This document shows positions 23,684 through 32,316 of a DNA stretch of 64,000 nucleotides, in pieces (position 1 is the stretch's first letter; each line of letters begins with the position of its first letter). Made by a program: the position numbers and the translations under genes. The DNA is taken from assembly GCF_011751865.2 (NCBI RefSeq), contig NZ_CP061770.1:2780937-2844936 (forward strand), read 5' to 3'. Origin of the DNA: Salinibacterium sp. ZJ70. Its GTDB lineage: Bacteria > Actinomycetota > Actinomycetes > Actinomycetales > Microbacteriaceae. The notes below the pieces were generated by a model. That model saw nothing but the letters and a program-made list of their open reading frames with translations, searched no databases and was not told where the DNA came from.

Positions 23684-24556
23684 TCAGCCCGTGAGCTCGA
23701 CGGAGGTGCGCATCCGCAGCTCGCGACCGCCTGGCACATCGACCGCCTCGAGCGAGACGGTGATCTGCTCGACGCCGCCGAGGTTCGACAGGTGCGTGCC
23801 GCCGCAGGGGATGCGCGCGGCGTGCTCCGGCAGATCGCACACCCAGGCGCGTCGTGCTGAGAGAGCATCATCATCGCGTTCGACGCGTACGGGTGCGGCT
23901 GTCGCGACCCATGACGCGAGCGCCGCGTTCGCGCGGGCGGAGACGGCATCCAGCTCGTCCAGCGAGGCCGGATCGAAACCCTTCTTCCGCAGGGACTTGC
24001 CGATGCGGTAGATGTCGAGCGAGCCGAACGGCACGATGCGGGAGCTCTGGATGGCGGCCGCATCGAAGCCGGGTGCGCCGAGTGCATCAGGCGCGACGGG
24101 CTTGCTCCACGCTTCAGCGAGCGCGGCGTCGAGCGCCAGAGAGGCCAGATGGCATGCGGTGTGCCCGGCCGAGAGTGCGGCTCGGTGCGCGGCATCGACC
24201 TCGACGTCGACCTCATCCCCTTCAGCCGGGGCCTGCCCCTCGAGGATGTGCGCGACGACGAACACCCAGTCCGCCGTTCCCAGGCGCACGGGAAGATCCT
24301 CACCCAGCAGCAGCTCGCCGTCGCGGATGCCGCCCGTCACGCCCTCGACGATCGGCGCCTCGCCCCCCGCCCAGCGCATCCGTCCCTGATCCGCCGGCTG
24401 GTCGGGCCACGCGGTGTCGACAGGATGGAACGCCGTGCGGTCCAGCAGCACGGCCGAGCGGCCGCCGCCCAGAGGCTCCACATGCAGCACGACGCCGGAC
24501 GAGGTGACGTCGCCATCCGGGTAGCTCACGCGGGTATCGGTGCCGGGGAGCGTCAT
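23684..24556 (-). CDS. Alanyl-tRNA editing protein (AlaX-like)
   Basis: 290 residues from ATG 24556. The N-terminal part is a beta-rich domain as in the AlaRS editing linker (LDRTAFHPVDTAW). The zinc site of the trans-editing domain is complete: HTACH in SAGHTACHLASLA and CGGTH in RIPCGGTHLSNLGG. AlaX proteins deacylate mischarged Ser- or Gly-tRNA(Ala) in trans. Cytosolic, stand-alone gene. The longer open frame upstream is a shadow of the opposite strand. Divergent from the DUF2470 gene, with an 87-base gap between them. Confidence 0.88.
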   Translation of the reverse strand: MTLPGTDTRVSYPDGDVTSSGVVLHVEPLGGGRSAVLLDRTAFHPVDTAWPDQPADQGRMRWAGGEAPIVEGVTGGIRDGELLLGEDLPVRLGTADWVFVVAHILEGQAPAEGDEVDVEVDAAHRAALSAGHTACHLASLALDAALAEAWSKPVAPDALGAPGFDAAAIQSSRIVPFGSLDIYRIGKSLRKKGFDPASLDELDAVSARANAALASWVATAAPVRVERDDDALSARRAWVCDLPEHAARIPCGGTHLSNLGGVEQITVSLEAVDVPGGRELRMRTSVELTG

Positions 24557-24643
24557 GCCCTCACCGTAGTCGGCGCACTCCCGGGAGCCGTGGCCGGCCC
24601 GCGCATCCACGCCGCTCGGAGGCGGGTGGATTACCGTGGACTC

Positions 24644-24943
24644 GTGACCGTGTTCCCTCCCGAGGTCGTCGCCGGTGTTCTGCACCACATGAACGACGAC
24701 CACACCGCAGACAACATCCTCTTCGTGCGCGCCTTCGCGGGCGTCGACCCTGAGACCGCCACGATGACCGGCTTCGACGGCCTCGGCGGCGACTGGGTCT
24801 ACACCGTCGACGGCGTCGAGCACGAGCTGCGGATCCCGTGGTCCACCGAGATCAGCGAACGCCCCGAGGTGCGCCGCGAGGTCGTCGTGCTCTACGACAA
24901 GGCCTGCGCGAAGCTGGGGATCGAACCGCGCCCGCACGGATGA
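24644..24943 (+). CDS. DUF2470-domain protein (HugZ C-terminal-like)
   Basis: 99 residues from GTG 24644. It consists of a single DUF2470 domain: VVAGVLHHMNDDHTADNILF (the conserved HMNxDH), MTGFDGLGGDWVYTVDG and the positively poised RIPWSTEISERPEVRREVVVLYD. In heme-utilisation proteins of the HugZ/HutZ group this domain follows a split barrel and contributes to heme binding or degradation; here it stands alone. The heme oxygenase gene lies 465 bases further on the same strand, with a small membrane protein gene between, so a heme-iron role is a reasonable inference. Confidence 0.82.
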   Translation: MTVFPPEVVAGVLHHMNDDHTADNILFVRAFAGVDPETATMTGFDGLGGDWVYTVDGVEHELRIPWSTEISERPEVRREVVVLYDKACAKLGIEPRPHG

Positions 24944-24947
24944 TCCG

Positions 24948-25367
24948 ATGACCTCCAACCGAGTCGTCGCCCTCGGCGCGGCCGTCGTGCTCGGCGTGGT
25001 CGGTGTGTGGGGTCTGATCGTGAGCATCGTGACGGCGGATGCTCCCGACGTCGCCGCGCGTCTTCCGTGGGAGTTCGGCACGAGCTTCCCGCTGGCCGCT
25101 CTGCATCTCGTGCTCGCGGCGGCGCTCGTCTTCGGGTTCATCCGCGGCGACGCTCGCGCGCGGATCATGAACACGACATCCGGATGCGTCCTCTTCGCTC
25201 TCGGCATGTTCGGGCTGTTCGCCGTCGGCTCGCCCTTCAACGTGTTCGGGCTCACCGGCGCCAGCAACCTTCTGCACTTCGCCGCCTCCGCCACGCTGCT
25301 CGCGGCGGGCATCGGCGCCGCCCCCGTAGCTGTTTCGGAGGATCGTCACTCAGAGTCCCGCGCGTGA
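24948..25367 (+). CDS. DUF4383-like four-helix membrane protein
   Basis: 139 residues with four hydrophobic segments: VALGAAVVLGVVGVWGLIVS, FPLAALHLVLAAALVFGFI, CVLFALGMFGLFAVG and LLHFAASATLLAAGI. The HLxxGxxxL and NxxHFxxA patterns resemble DUF4383 actinobacterial membrane proteins of unknown function. Starts four bases after the DUF2470 stop, so co-transcribed. It ends just before the iron-box promoter of heme oxygenase. Confidence 0.7.
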   Translation: MTSNRVVALGAAVVLGVVGVWGLIVSIVTADAPDVAARLPWEFGTSFPLAALHLVLAAALVFGFIRGDARARIMNTTSGCVLFALGMFGLFAVGSPFNVFGLTGASNLLHFAASATLLAAGIGAAPVAVSEDRHSESRA

Positions 25368-25375
25368 GGGTAAAC

Positions 25376-25394
25376 TAAGGTCACCCTAACCTCA
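25376..25394 (+). promoter_or_regulatory. DtxR/IdeR iron box upstream of heme oxygenase
   Basis: TAAGGTCACCCTAACCTCA at 25376-25394 fits the 19-bp DtxR/IdeR consensus (TTAGGTTAGGCTAACCTAA) at 14 of 19 positions, with the inner TAACCT half intact. It lies 15 bases before the GTG start, overlapping where a promoter would be, so iron-loaded repressor should block heme oxygenase synthesis. Confidence 0.75.
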
Positions 25395-25408
25395 CGCAAG
25401 GAGTTCCC

Positions 25409-26056
25409 GTGTCTGTGCTGTCCTTCTCCCAGGCTCTGCGCGAGCGCACCTGGGCCAGCCACTCGGAGAGCGAAGGCGCTGGTTTCATGAGCGATCTCAT
25501 GAAGGGCGCCGGTACCCGCGAGGACTACATCGCCCTCGTCGTGCAGCACTACTACATCTACGAGGCCCTCGAAGGGGCCGAGAAGTCGTTCGCCGACGAC
25601 CCGATCGTGCAGCGCTTCGCGACCCCGCGCCTCACGCGCCTTCCCGCGCTCGAAGCCGACCTCGAATTCCTCCTCGGCGCCGACTGGCGCGAGCAGATCA
25701 GCCCTGTGCCGACGACCGTCGCGTACGTGAACCGCATCCGCGAGATCGAGGCCGAGGGCTGGGGCGGCGGCTTCATCGCCCACCACTACACCCGCTACCT
25801 CGGCGACCTCTCCGGCGGCCAGTTCATCGCGAAGGTGATGGCCCGCCAGTTCGGCTTCGAGACGAACGGCATCGGCTTCTACGTGTTCGACGAGATCGCC
25901 GACCCGAAGCAGTTCAAGGAGCACTACCGCGAAGAGCTCGACGCGACCGGATGGAGCGCCGAGGAGGCGAACCGCGTGATCGACGAGGTGCTCGTGGCAT
26001 ACGACTTCAACACCGAGCTCTTCCACGACCTCTCTGCCGCGAAGGCCGCCGCGTAA
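25409..26056 (+). CDS. hmuO: Heme oxygenase (biliverdin-forming, HmuO type)
   Basis: 215 residues from GTG 25409 (AAGGAG six bases upstream). All-helical heme oxygenase: proximal heme ligand H18 in RTWASHSESEG and the distal-helix motif YLGDLSGGQFIAKVMARQFG. Length matches Corynebacterium HmuO. It opens heme to biliverdin, CO and Fe(II), releasing iron from host or environmental heme. The DtxR/IdeR box in front implies induction under iron limitation. No heme importer genes (hmuTUV) are present in this window, so uptake must be encoded elsewhere. Confidence 0.95.
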   Translation: MSVLSFSQALRERTWASHSESEGAGFMSDLMKGAGTREDYIALVVQHYYIYEALEGAEKSFADDPIVQRFATPRLTRLPALEADLEFLLGADWREQISPVPTTVAYVNRIREIEAEGWGGGFIAHHYTRYLGDLSGGQFIAKVMARQFGFETNGIGFYVFDEIADPKQFKEHYREELDATGWSAEEANRVIDEVLVAYDFNTELFHDLSAAKAAA

Positions 26057-26080
26057 CCACGCCGCGCACCGCGCTCGCTC

Positions 26081-26108
26081 AGGCCGTCGACCTCCGGGTC
26101 GGCGGCCT
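26081..26108. terminator. Terminator between converging hmuO and helicase genes
   Basis: AGGCCGTCGACC pairs with GGTCGGCGGCCT (12 bp, one G-T pair) around a TCCG loop. Its right arm touches the stop codon of the helicase gene. Confidence 0.7.
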
Positions 26109-27403
26109 TACGCGTCGATGCCGGGGATCGGCTTCGCGCCCGACATGAACCGCTTGACGTTCTCGTCGACGATGATGTCGCTCGGACGCAGCGGCCGGGT
26201 CATGTAGAGCCCGTCAAGCGAGGTGAGGCGGCTGAGCGCCACATACGTCTGCCCGGGCGCGAAGGTGCGCGGACCGAGGTCGATGATCGCCTGGTCGTAG
26301 CTCTTGCCCTGCGACTTGTGGATCGTCACCGCCCACGCCAGACGCAGCGGGAACTGCGTGAACTCGGCGACGACATCCTTCGAGAGCTGCTTCGTGACGG
26401 GCGAGTAGCTGTAGCGATACCGCTCCCACGTGACCGGGTGCACCTCGTGTCGCTCGCCGCCCACCTCGACCGTGACGACATCCGTGATCTTGATGACCTC
26501 GCCGAGGGTGCCGTTCACCCAGCGGCCCTCGCCGCCGGCGTCGTTGCGCAGGAACATGACCTGCGCGCCCACCTTGAGCTCGAGCTTCTCGTCGGCCGGG
26601 AACGCGCGGCCCCCGAACTCGCCGTTGACATCGGCGACCGCCGACATGGCACGGCCCGGAAGTCGACCGAGCGCGGAGGCGTTGATGCGGTTGACGGTGG
26701 CGTTGGTCGTCGCGAGAGTGATCGTGCCGTCGTCGGGTGCGGGTCGTGCCCCCACAGAGTTGAGGCGCCCCGCCATCTCAGCCGTCACCATGCCGTAGCG
26801 CACGCCGTTCAGCAGGTGCTTGAACTCGAGCTCGTGCTGCCGGTGGATGGTGCCGAGCTCGTAGATCACGAGGTCGGCCTCATCCCACACCTTGGCGTCG
26901 AAGAACCAGATCGAGCGGTAGTGGTCGGCGAAGTAGGCGCGCTCATCGCCGTCGCCCGGCACGGGCGCCAGCTGGAACGGGTCGCCGAACAGCACGAGCT
27001 GCACCCCGCCGAAGGGCTCGTGGTGGCGCTGACGCGCCTGGCGCAGGCTGCGGTCGATCGCGTCGAGAAGGTCGGCGTTGACCATCGAGACCTCGTCGAT
27101 CACGAGCGTCTCGATGGCGTTGAGCAGCTTCTTGAGCTCGGGTGACTGCTCGATCTCGTGGTCGGCGATGACGCCGATCGGCAGCCGGAACAGCGAGTGG
27201 ATGGTCTGGCCGCCCACGTTCAGTGCCGCGACGCCCGTGGGCGCGCACACGACGAGCTGCTTCGACGTGTTCCACGCGAGGTACTCGAGCAGCGTCGACT
27301 TTCCGGTTCCGGCGCGACCCGTCACGAAGATGTGGTCGCGCGTGGTCTCGATCGCCTCGAACACGGCCTGCTGTTCGGGGGCGAGTTCGGAGCGCGGCAC
27401 CAC
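26108..27403 (-). CDS. Pif1/RecD-like superfamily 1B DNA helicase
   Basis: 431 residues. Motif I VTGRAGTGKSTLLEYL (about 27-42), motif Ia CAPTGVAALNVGGQTIHSLF, motif II LVIDEVSMVNADLLDAIDR, motif III QLVLFGDPFQLAPV, motif V-like TIHKSQGKSYDQAIIDLG and motif VI YVALSRLTSLDGL define a Pif1-type helicase with the Pif1 signature (GxxTIHSLF region). Pif1-like enzymes unwind 5' to 3' and act on G-quadruplexes and stalled forks. The start is a tandem GTG-GTG at 27403/27400 without a clear ribosome-binding site. No mobile context: it stands between hmuO and a hypothetical gene. Confidence 0.9.
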   Translation of the reverse strand: MVPRSELAPEQQAVFEAIETTRDHIFVTGRAGTGKSTLLEYLAWNTSKQLVVCAPTGVAALNVGGQTIHSLFRLPIGVIADHEIEQSPELKKLLNAIETLVIDEVSMVNADLLDAIDRSLRQARQRHHEPFGGVQLVLFGDPFQLAPVPGDGDERAYFADHYRSIWFFDAKVWDEADLVIYELGTIHRQHELEFKHLLNGVRYGMVTAEMAGRLNSVGARPAPDDGTITLATTNATVNRINASALGRLPGRAMSAVADVNGEFGGRAFPADEKLELKVGAQVMFLRNDAGGEGRWVNGTLGEVIKITDVVTVEVGGERHEVHPVTWERYRYSYSPVTKQLSKDVVAEFTQFPLRLAWAVTIHKSQGKSYDQAIIDLGPRTFAPGQTYVALSRLTSLDGLYMTRPLRPSDIIVDENVKRFMSGAKPIPGIDA

Positions 27404-27450
27404 AGAAGGCTAACCGAGCCATCTGAACGCGCGCGCACGCGCACGGCAGA

Positions 27451-28401
27451 ATGAGGACCATGCGGATGGCGTGGGCGTGGGCAGGAGCGGTCGCCGTGAT
27501 CGTCGGCGCCGTCGCGGGAGGCGTGGCTCTCGCGAACACGACCGTCTTCTCGGCCTCCGGCTTCGTGCGCGACTACCTCACCGCTCTCAGCGCCGACCGC
27601 ATCGACGAGGTGCTCGCGCTCCCCGGCGTGCTCGGCGAGGAGGTCGACGCCGCTCTCCTCACGACGCACGCGGGCGAGCGGTTCGCGTTCGAGATCCTCG
27701 GCGAGGAACGGGGCGACGGCGTGCACCTCGTGCGCGTCGCCTTCGGCCCGAGCGCTGAGCACCTCGAGTCCCGCGCGACACTCGCGATCGAACAGATCGG
27801 CACCCGCTTCCTGCTGTTCCCCCGGTGGGGCTTCGCGATCTCCCCTCTCACCACCGTCACCGTCGAGCTCTCCGGCGACGGTCGGTTCACCGTGGGCGAG
27901 CGTCCCGTGGCATCCGACGCACCCGAGGTCGAGATCACGCTCTTCCGGCCCGGCATCTACCGACTCGGCCACGAGTCCGCCTTCCTCGAGGCGCGGGGAG
28001 TCGAGGTCCACGCCGCGCGTCCCACGGAGAGCGCGTCGCTCAGCATCCGCCCCACCGACCGCTTCCGCGACGCCGTCGACGACGCCCTCGACGAACTGCT
28101 CGACGGCTGCACCGAGCAGGCGGTGCTGTTCCCGATCGGCTGCCCTTTCGGCACCGCCGTCGCGGATCGCGTCATCTCGGAGCCGGCGTGGTCGATCGCG
28201 ACGCTGCCCACGGTCACCATCGAGCCCGGCGACGAGCTGGGCCTCTGGCGGGTCGCTCGATTCGCCGGCGCCGCGCGCCTCGCGGTCGAGGTGCAGGATC
28301 TCTACGACGGCTCCCTCGACACCGACGAGCGCGATGTGCCATTCGAAGCGGCCTACGACGTCACGTTCGACGGCGACCGGGTGGTGCTGCTCCCCCGCTG
28401 A
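27451..28401 (+). CDS. Secreted/membrane-anchored hypothetical protein
   Basis: Up to 316 residues with an N-terminal helix WAWAGAVAVIVGAVAGGVAL acting as signal peptide or anchor; the rest is soluble, acidic and beta-rich, with two cysteines (GCTEQAVLFPIGCPFG, about residues 225-240) that may form a disulfide outside. Three in-frame ATGs (27451, 27460, 27466) compete; the third has GAGGA eight bases upstream. No family recognised. It converges with the CopD-CtaG gene only 12 bases away and diverges from the helicase gene. Confidence 0.7.
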   Translation: MRTMRMAWAWAGAVAVIVGAVAGGVALANTTVFSASGFVRDYLTALSADRIDEVLALPGVLGEEVDAALLTTHAGERFAFEILGEERGDGVHLVRVAFGPSAEHLESRATLAIEQIGTRFLLFPRWGFAISPLTTVTVELSGDGRFTVGERPVASDAPEVEITLFRPGIYRLGHESAFLEARGVEVHAARPTESASLSIRPTDRFRDAVDDALDELLDGCTEQAVLFPIGCPFGTAVADRVISEPAWSIATLPTVTIEPGDELGLWRVARFAGAARLAVEVQDLYDGSLDTDERDVPFEAAYDVTFDGDRVVLLPR

Positions 28402-28413
28402 CGCGGGTCAGGC

Positions 28414-30378
28414 TCAGTCGCGGCCGGAGCGCTTCGCGAGCATCGCGTTGTAAGCCAGGAGCTCGGCATCGCCGTCGCGCTCCGCGGCGCGGTCGCGGCG
28501 CTTCGCCTCACGTGCGTCGCTGCGCGCCCACTGCACCGCCACGACGATCGCGAGGATGACCGTGGGAATCTCGCCCACCGACCACGCGATGCCGCCACCC
28601 CACTGCTGATCCTCCATCGGATCGAGGCCCCACGTGCGGCCCATCGCGCCGTACCAGTCGGCGAGCATGAGTCCGGTGTCGGACATGATCGCGAGCCCGA
28701 AGAAGGCGTGGAACGCCATCGTGGCGAGCAGAAGCAGCAGTCGGAAAGCATACGGCGGGCGCTTCTGCACCGGGTCGACGCCCACGAGCACGAGCGCGAA
28801 CAGGTACCCCGAGAGCAGGAAGTGGATGACCATCCACACGTGCCCGATGTGATCCGAGACCGCCCAGCGGAACATGTCGGTGAAGTAGAACACCCACAGG
28901 GATCCCGCGAAGATGATCGCCGCGACGATCGGGTTGGTGAGCACGCCCATGTAGCGCGACTGCACGACCCACAGGATCCATTCCCGGGCACCCCTGCTGC
29001 CGTCATCGCGGCGGTGGATGGCGCGGGCGGCGAGCGTCACGGGAGCGGCGAGCACGAGCAGGATCGGGATCGCCATCGTGAGGATCATGTGCCCGAGCAT
29101 GTGCGTCGAGAACAGGTACGTGCCGTAGAGGGCGGGGGCGCCGTTGGTGACCCACAGGAGCACCGCGAGGCCTGCGAGCCACATGACGGTGCGGTACCAG
29201 GGCCAGCTGTCGCCGCGACGACGCAGGCGCCACACGCCCGCCACGTAGAAGAACGCGAAGAACACCACCACGAGCGCCCACAGCGGGTCGAGCTGCCATT
29301 CGGTGAGGTAGCGGGCGGGGGTGAGTTCGGGCGGCAGCGCGCGGCCGGTGAGGATCTCGGCGGGGGTCGGGTCGGTGAGCTCGCTCGCCGGCACCTCGGG
29401 CACGGGCGGCGCGGTGCGCGCGAGGCCCGCGGCGAGGCCGGACGCGATGCCCATGAAGGCGATCTCGGAGACGATCAGCAGGCGGAACCATCCGGGTGCC
29501 GCGTCGCGCACCCGCGCGATCACGGCGCGGCGCTGCACGGCGCCCAGGAGGCCGAGCACGAGCAGCGCGGTCACCTTGCCGACGACGATGAGGCCGTATC
29601 CGCTCGTGAGCTGATCGAGCGCCCCCACGCGGATCGACGCCGAGACGAAGCCCGAGAACGCCACCACCAGGAAGCACACGAGGGCCACAGTCGAATAGCG
29701 CGCGAGCACCGTACGCAGGCGCCCCTCGTTGAGCAGGGGGCGCACGAGGGCGATGGTGAGCAGTCCGCCCACCCAGATGCCCGCGAACACGATGTGCAGC
29801 CAGATCGAGCTGACGGCCAGGTTGTGGTCAGCGGTCGCGCCCGCGTGACCCTGCTGGGCGATCGGGATGAGGCCGAGCGCTGCGCCCACCGCGACGAACG
29901 CGAGCGTGCCCACGTGGCGCACGGCGAAGCACATCGCCGTGACCGCCGCGGCGACGAGGGTGGTCGTGAGCCAGGCGCGCCCGGCGGACACCTCCGTGAG
30001 GAAGGTGCCGAGCTGCTGACCGTAGGCATCGTCGAGCGTGGGGGCCTCGATGCGCAGGCTCTGGAACAGGAAGAAAGCCATCACGGCCGAGCTGATGGTC
30101 CAGACCGCCGCTGCGCCGGCGGCGATGTCGACGGCGCGCTCGTAGGCCCGCTCACCCGGGGTCAGGGCGAAGCACGCGAGCACGAGAGCGCCGATGGCGC
30201 CCGCGGCGCCGAGATCGACGAACACCGTCGCGATGGGGATGCCGTAGCGCACCACCGCGCCCGGGTCGATGAATGGCGGGGCAGCCGCTCCCCCGCCGAT
30301 GGCGAGGGCGGCGAGCACCGCCGCAAACGCGGCGAGCAGGAAGATTGCGGGTGCCGTGACCCACGCTACGCGTCGCAC
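28414..30378 (-). CDS. CopD-CtaG fusion membrane protein (copper/cytochrome oxidase assembly)
   Basis: 654 residues with about 15 membrane helices. The N-terminal half (to about 330) is CopD-like, with histidines in HAGATADHNLAVSSIWLHIVFAGIWVGGLL. The C-terminal half (from about 370) matches the actinobacterial CtaG/Caa3_CtaG domain: STHMLGHMILTMAIPILLVLAAPVTLA, FTDMFRWAVSDHIGHVWMVIHFLLSGYL, MAFHAFFGLAIM with many conserved histidines and methionines. Such fusions are thought to move copper across the membrane for cytochrome oxidase assembly or copper homeostasis. The C-terminus is a charged cytosolic tail. It stands alone here, away from cytochrome oxidase genes. Confidence 0.9.
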   Translation of the reverse strand: MRRVAWVTAPAIFLLAAFAAVLAALAIGGGAAAPPFIDPGAVVRYGIPIATVFVDLGAAGAIGALVLACFALTPGERAYERAVDIAAGAAAVWTISSAVMAFFLFQSLRIEAPTLDDAYGQQLGTFLTEVSAGRAWLTTTLVAAAVTAMCFAVRHVGTLAFVAVGAALGLIPIAQQGHAGATADHNLAVSSIWLHIVFAGIWVGGLLTIALVRPLLNEGRLRTVLARYSTVALVCFLVVAFSGFVSASIRVGALDQLTSGYGLIVVGKVTALLVLGLLGAVQRRAVIARVRDAAPGWFRLLIVSEIAFMGIASGLAAGLARTAPPVPEVPASELTDPTPAEILTGRALPPELTPARYLTEWQLDPLWALVVVFFAFFYVAGVWRLRRRGDSWPWYRTVMWLAGLAVLLWVTNGAPALYGTYLFSTHMLGHMILTMAIPILLVLAAPVTLAARAIHRRDDGSRGAREWILWVVQSRYMGVLTNPIVAAIIFAGSLWVFYFTDMFRWAVSDHIGHVWMVIHFLLSGYLFALVLVGVDPVQKRPPYAFRLLLLLATMAFHAFFGLAIMSDTGLMLADWYGAMGRTWGLDPMEDQQWGGGIAWSVGEIPTVILAIVVAVQWARSDAREAKRRDRAAERDGDAELLAYNAMLAKRSGRD

Positions 30379-30412
30379 CCGTCCAGCCTAGGCCGCGTCA
30401 CCTGTTAACGAG

Positions 30413-30446
30413 GGGAGGGCGCCGACCTGACGGCCGGCGCCCTCCC
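30413..30446 (-). terminator. Terminator of the HU gene
   Basis: GGGAGGGCGCCG / CGGCGCCCTCCC, a 12-bp perfect stem with a 10-base loop, 15 bases beyond the HU stop codon. Confidence 0.7.
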
Positions 30447-30460
30447 TCGAGGTGTCGTCG

Positions 30461-30745
30461 TTACTTGACGGCAGCCTTCAGCTTGCTGCCAGCCGAGACC
30501 TTGACGCCGTTCGACGCGGCGATCTGGATGGTCTCGCCGGTCGCGGGGTTGCGGCCCGCACGGGCGGCGCGAGCGGTCTTCTCGAACGAGATCCAGCCGG
30601 GGATGCTGACCTTCGTGCCCTTGCCGACCTGGGCGGCGACGGTGCCGAAGAACGCGTCGACGACCTTGCCGACGGTCGCCTGGCTCTCGCCGGTCTCCGC
30701 GGCGATTGCGGCGACGAGGTCGCTCTTGTTGAGGGTGTCAGCCAT
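30461..30745 (-). CDS. hup: HU-family DNA-binding protein
   Basis: 94 residues from ATG 30745 (GGAGGA upstream). Short HU without the lysine-rich tail of mycobacterial HupB: LNKSDLVAAIAAETGESQAT, VDAFFGTVAAQVGKGTKVSIPGWISFE, and the DNA-contacting arm RAARAGRNPATGETIQIAAS. It bends and compacts DNA as a dimer. Monocistronic, with a long leader (a GCAGCCC/GGGCTGC hairpin at 30782-30801) and its own terminator. Confidence 0.95.
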   Translation of the reverse strand: MADTLNKSDLVAAIAAETGESQATVGKVVDAFFGTVAAQVGKGTKVSIPGWISFEKTARAARAGRNPATGETIQIAASNGVKVSAGSKLKAAVK

Positions 30746-30801
30746 GGTTGTCCTCCTCGGACGGTAGCTAGTTTTTCTGATGCAGCCCGGTTGAGGGCTG
30801 C

Positions 30802-31329
30802 GGGGGGCGGTTCCGAAGCTCTCGCCCCCTGAACCGAGCACGAAACTATCAGGGATCCCCGACATTTCAGGGATTTTGGCGCATTTCGTCCGCGGAGCCC
30901 GTGGCGTTCGGGGGCCACGCGGCCGGATGGCGAGGCGCTCCCGGAGGGTCGTCGTGATCGCAGCGGAGCCGTCCGCGGCGCCCACCCGCATCCGCGCGTG
31001 ACCGCGCGTTGCTGGCCCGGGTGCGCGCGCTGGGCGATGCGCGACTCGCGGCCGCGTCGCCGAAGTCGCCTCTGACCGGGGAAAACGTGGCCGATCCGTG
31101 CGTCTTGATCACCGACCGGCGCAGGATTCCCGCACGCACACGATCACGCAGGCCAGCGAGCACCAGTCACGAGCGACGGGAACGCCGGGCCCCGACGTCT
31201 CGTGCGAGGTCGAGACGTCGGTGCACCGCGCCGCGCGGCACCGGCATATCGCCGCGGGCGAACATCCGCCCCGCGCGCGTGTCGCAGGCACCTGAGCGCG
31301 CCGAATCGGCCTGCCCGCTCAGGGAACGA
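30802..31329. other. Gene-free interval between hup and rpsN
   Basis: About 530 bases in which I see no credible protein, tRNA or known RNA motif. The open frames present have non-protein-like composition (arginine/proline runs). It must contain the hup promoter; AT-richer bases lie around 30840-30885. A small RNA cannot be excluded. Confidence 0.5.
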
Positions 31330-31362
31330 CGAAGGGCGCCGGCATGAAGCCGACGCCCTTCG
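31330..31362 (-). terminator. Terminator of the rpmB-rpmG-rpsN operon
   Basis: CGAAGGGCG and CGGC pair with GCCG and CGCCCTTCG around a small loop (one internal mismatch), about 20 bases after the rpsN stop. Confidence 0.65.
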
Positions 31363-31380
31363 GACGTGTTCTGCGGGTGC

Positions 31381-31686
31381 TTACCAGCTGGACTTGGTCA
31401 CACCGGGCAGCTCGCCACGGTGCGCCATGGCGCGGAAGCGGACACGCGAGACGCCGTACTCGGTGAGGATACCGCGGGGGCGTCCATCGATGGCGTCGCG
31501 GTTGCGCACGCGGACCGGCGAAGCGTCGCGGGGAAGCTTCTGCAGGCCGAGGCGAGCGGCTTCACGCTGCTCGTCGGTCGAGTTCGGGTCGACGAGCGCC
31601 TTCTTCAGCTCGAGGCGCTTCGCGGCGTAACGCTCGACGATGACCTTGCGCTGCTCGTTCTTGGCGATCTTGCTCTTCTTGGCCAT
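31381..31686 (-). CDS. rpsN: 30S ribosomal protein S14 (zinc-free type)
   Basis: 101 residues: [20 protein letters not shown] at the start, then [17 protein letters not shown] and the conserved [27 protein letters not shown] end. This long form lacks the CxxC pairs of the zinc-binding S14, so it does not need zinc. Last gene of the rpmB-rpmG-rpsN operon, two bases after rpmG. In actinobacteria zinc-free ribosomal proteins are often Zur-controlled second copies; whether a zinc-type S14 exists elsewhere in this genome cannot be seen. Confidence 0.96.
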   Translation of the reverse strand: MAKKSKIAKNEQRKVIVERYAAKRLELKKALVDPNSTDEQREAARLGLQKLPRDASPVRVRNRDAIDGRPRGILTEYGVSRVRFRAMAHRGELPGVTKSSW

Positions 31687-31688
31687 GC

Positions 31689-31859
31689 TTAACGCTCCTC
31701 GCGGAATTCGACGTGCTTGCGGACCACGGGGTCGTACTTCTTGAGCACGAGACGATCGGGGTCGTTGCGACGGTTCTTCTTGGTCACGTAGGTGTAACCG
31801 GTGCCCGCGGTCGAGCGGAGCTTGATGATCGGACGGATGTCCTGTGACTTCTTAGCCAT
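31689..31859 (-). CDS. rpmG: 50S ribosomal protein L33 (zinc-free type)
   Basis: 56 residues, start ATG 31859, stop TAA 31691-31689. Sequence begins [20 protein letters not shown] and continues with [19 protein letters not shown], ending KHVEFREER. No cysteines, so this is the zinc-independent L33. Its start overlaps the rpmB stop by one base (TAATG), and rpsN follows two bases later. Confidence 0.96.
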   Translation of the reverse strand: MAKKSQDIRPIIKLRSTAGTGYTYVTKKNRRNDPDRLVLKKYDPVVRKHVEFREER

Positions 31860-32095
31860 TAGAGCTTCACACCCTTCGCGAGGAGGTCCTGGACAACCGA
31901 CTCGATGCCACGGGCGTCGATGACCTTGATGCCCTTAGCGGACACGTTGAGGGTGATCGTGCGGCGAAGCGACGGGACGTAGAACTTCTTCTTCTGCACG
32001 TTCGGGTCGAAGCGGCGCTTCGTCCGGCGGTGCGAGTGCGAGATGTTGTGTCCGAAGCCGGGAACGGCTCCGGTCACCTGGCACACAGCTGCCAT
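31859..32095 (-). CDS. rpmB: 50S ribosomal protein L28
   Basis: 78 residues from ATG 32095: [40 protein letters not shown] and [21 protein letters not shown] single N-terminal cysteine, so no zinc-ribbon. First gene of the small ribosomal operon. I looked for a Zur-type palindrome in the 221-base region up to the divergent AlkD gene and did not find one, so housekeeping expression is the simpler reading. A GGGGCGAACGCCCC hairpin lies about 30 bases upstream of the start. Confidence 0.96.
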   Translation of the reverse strand: MAAVCQVTGAVPGFGHNISHSHRRTKRRFDPNVQKKKFYVPSLRRTITLNVSAKGIKVIDARGIESVVQDLLAKGVKL

Positions 32096-32316
32096 GGTTT
32101 CATTCCTTATCTGGTTACCGTGGGGCGAACGCCCCACCCAAGGTCACTTGTCGGCACGCCATGCTGGGGATCATCCGGGCCGGAGCCCGGCGCCCGAGCG
32201 GCGCACAAAGAAGGCCGCATAGTTGCGGTCAACCCTCCCACGGTACCTGAGGGTTGCTGAATCCGCCAATCGGGGCCGTCCTGGATGCGGAGCCACGGCG
32301 CCCGTATGCTTCCCGC

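Noticed and set aside
23684..25312. Apparent 542-codon extension of the AlaX gene
   Set aside because: The part beyond 24556 is antisense to the DUF2470 and DUF4383-like genes and lacks family similarity.
31009..31347. Long open frame on the plus strand between hup and rpsN
   Set aside because: Arginine/proline/serine-rich translation without protein-like pattern, no ribosome-binding site; a GC-rich by-product.
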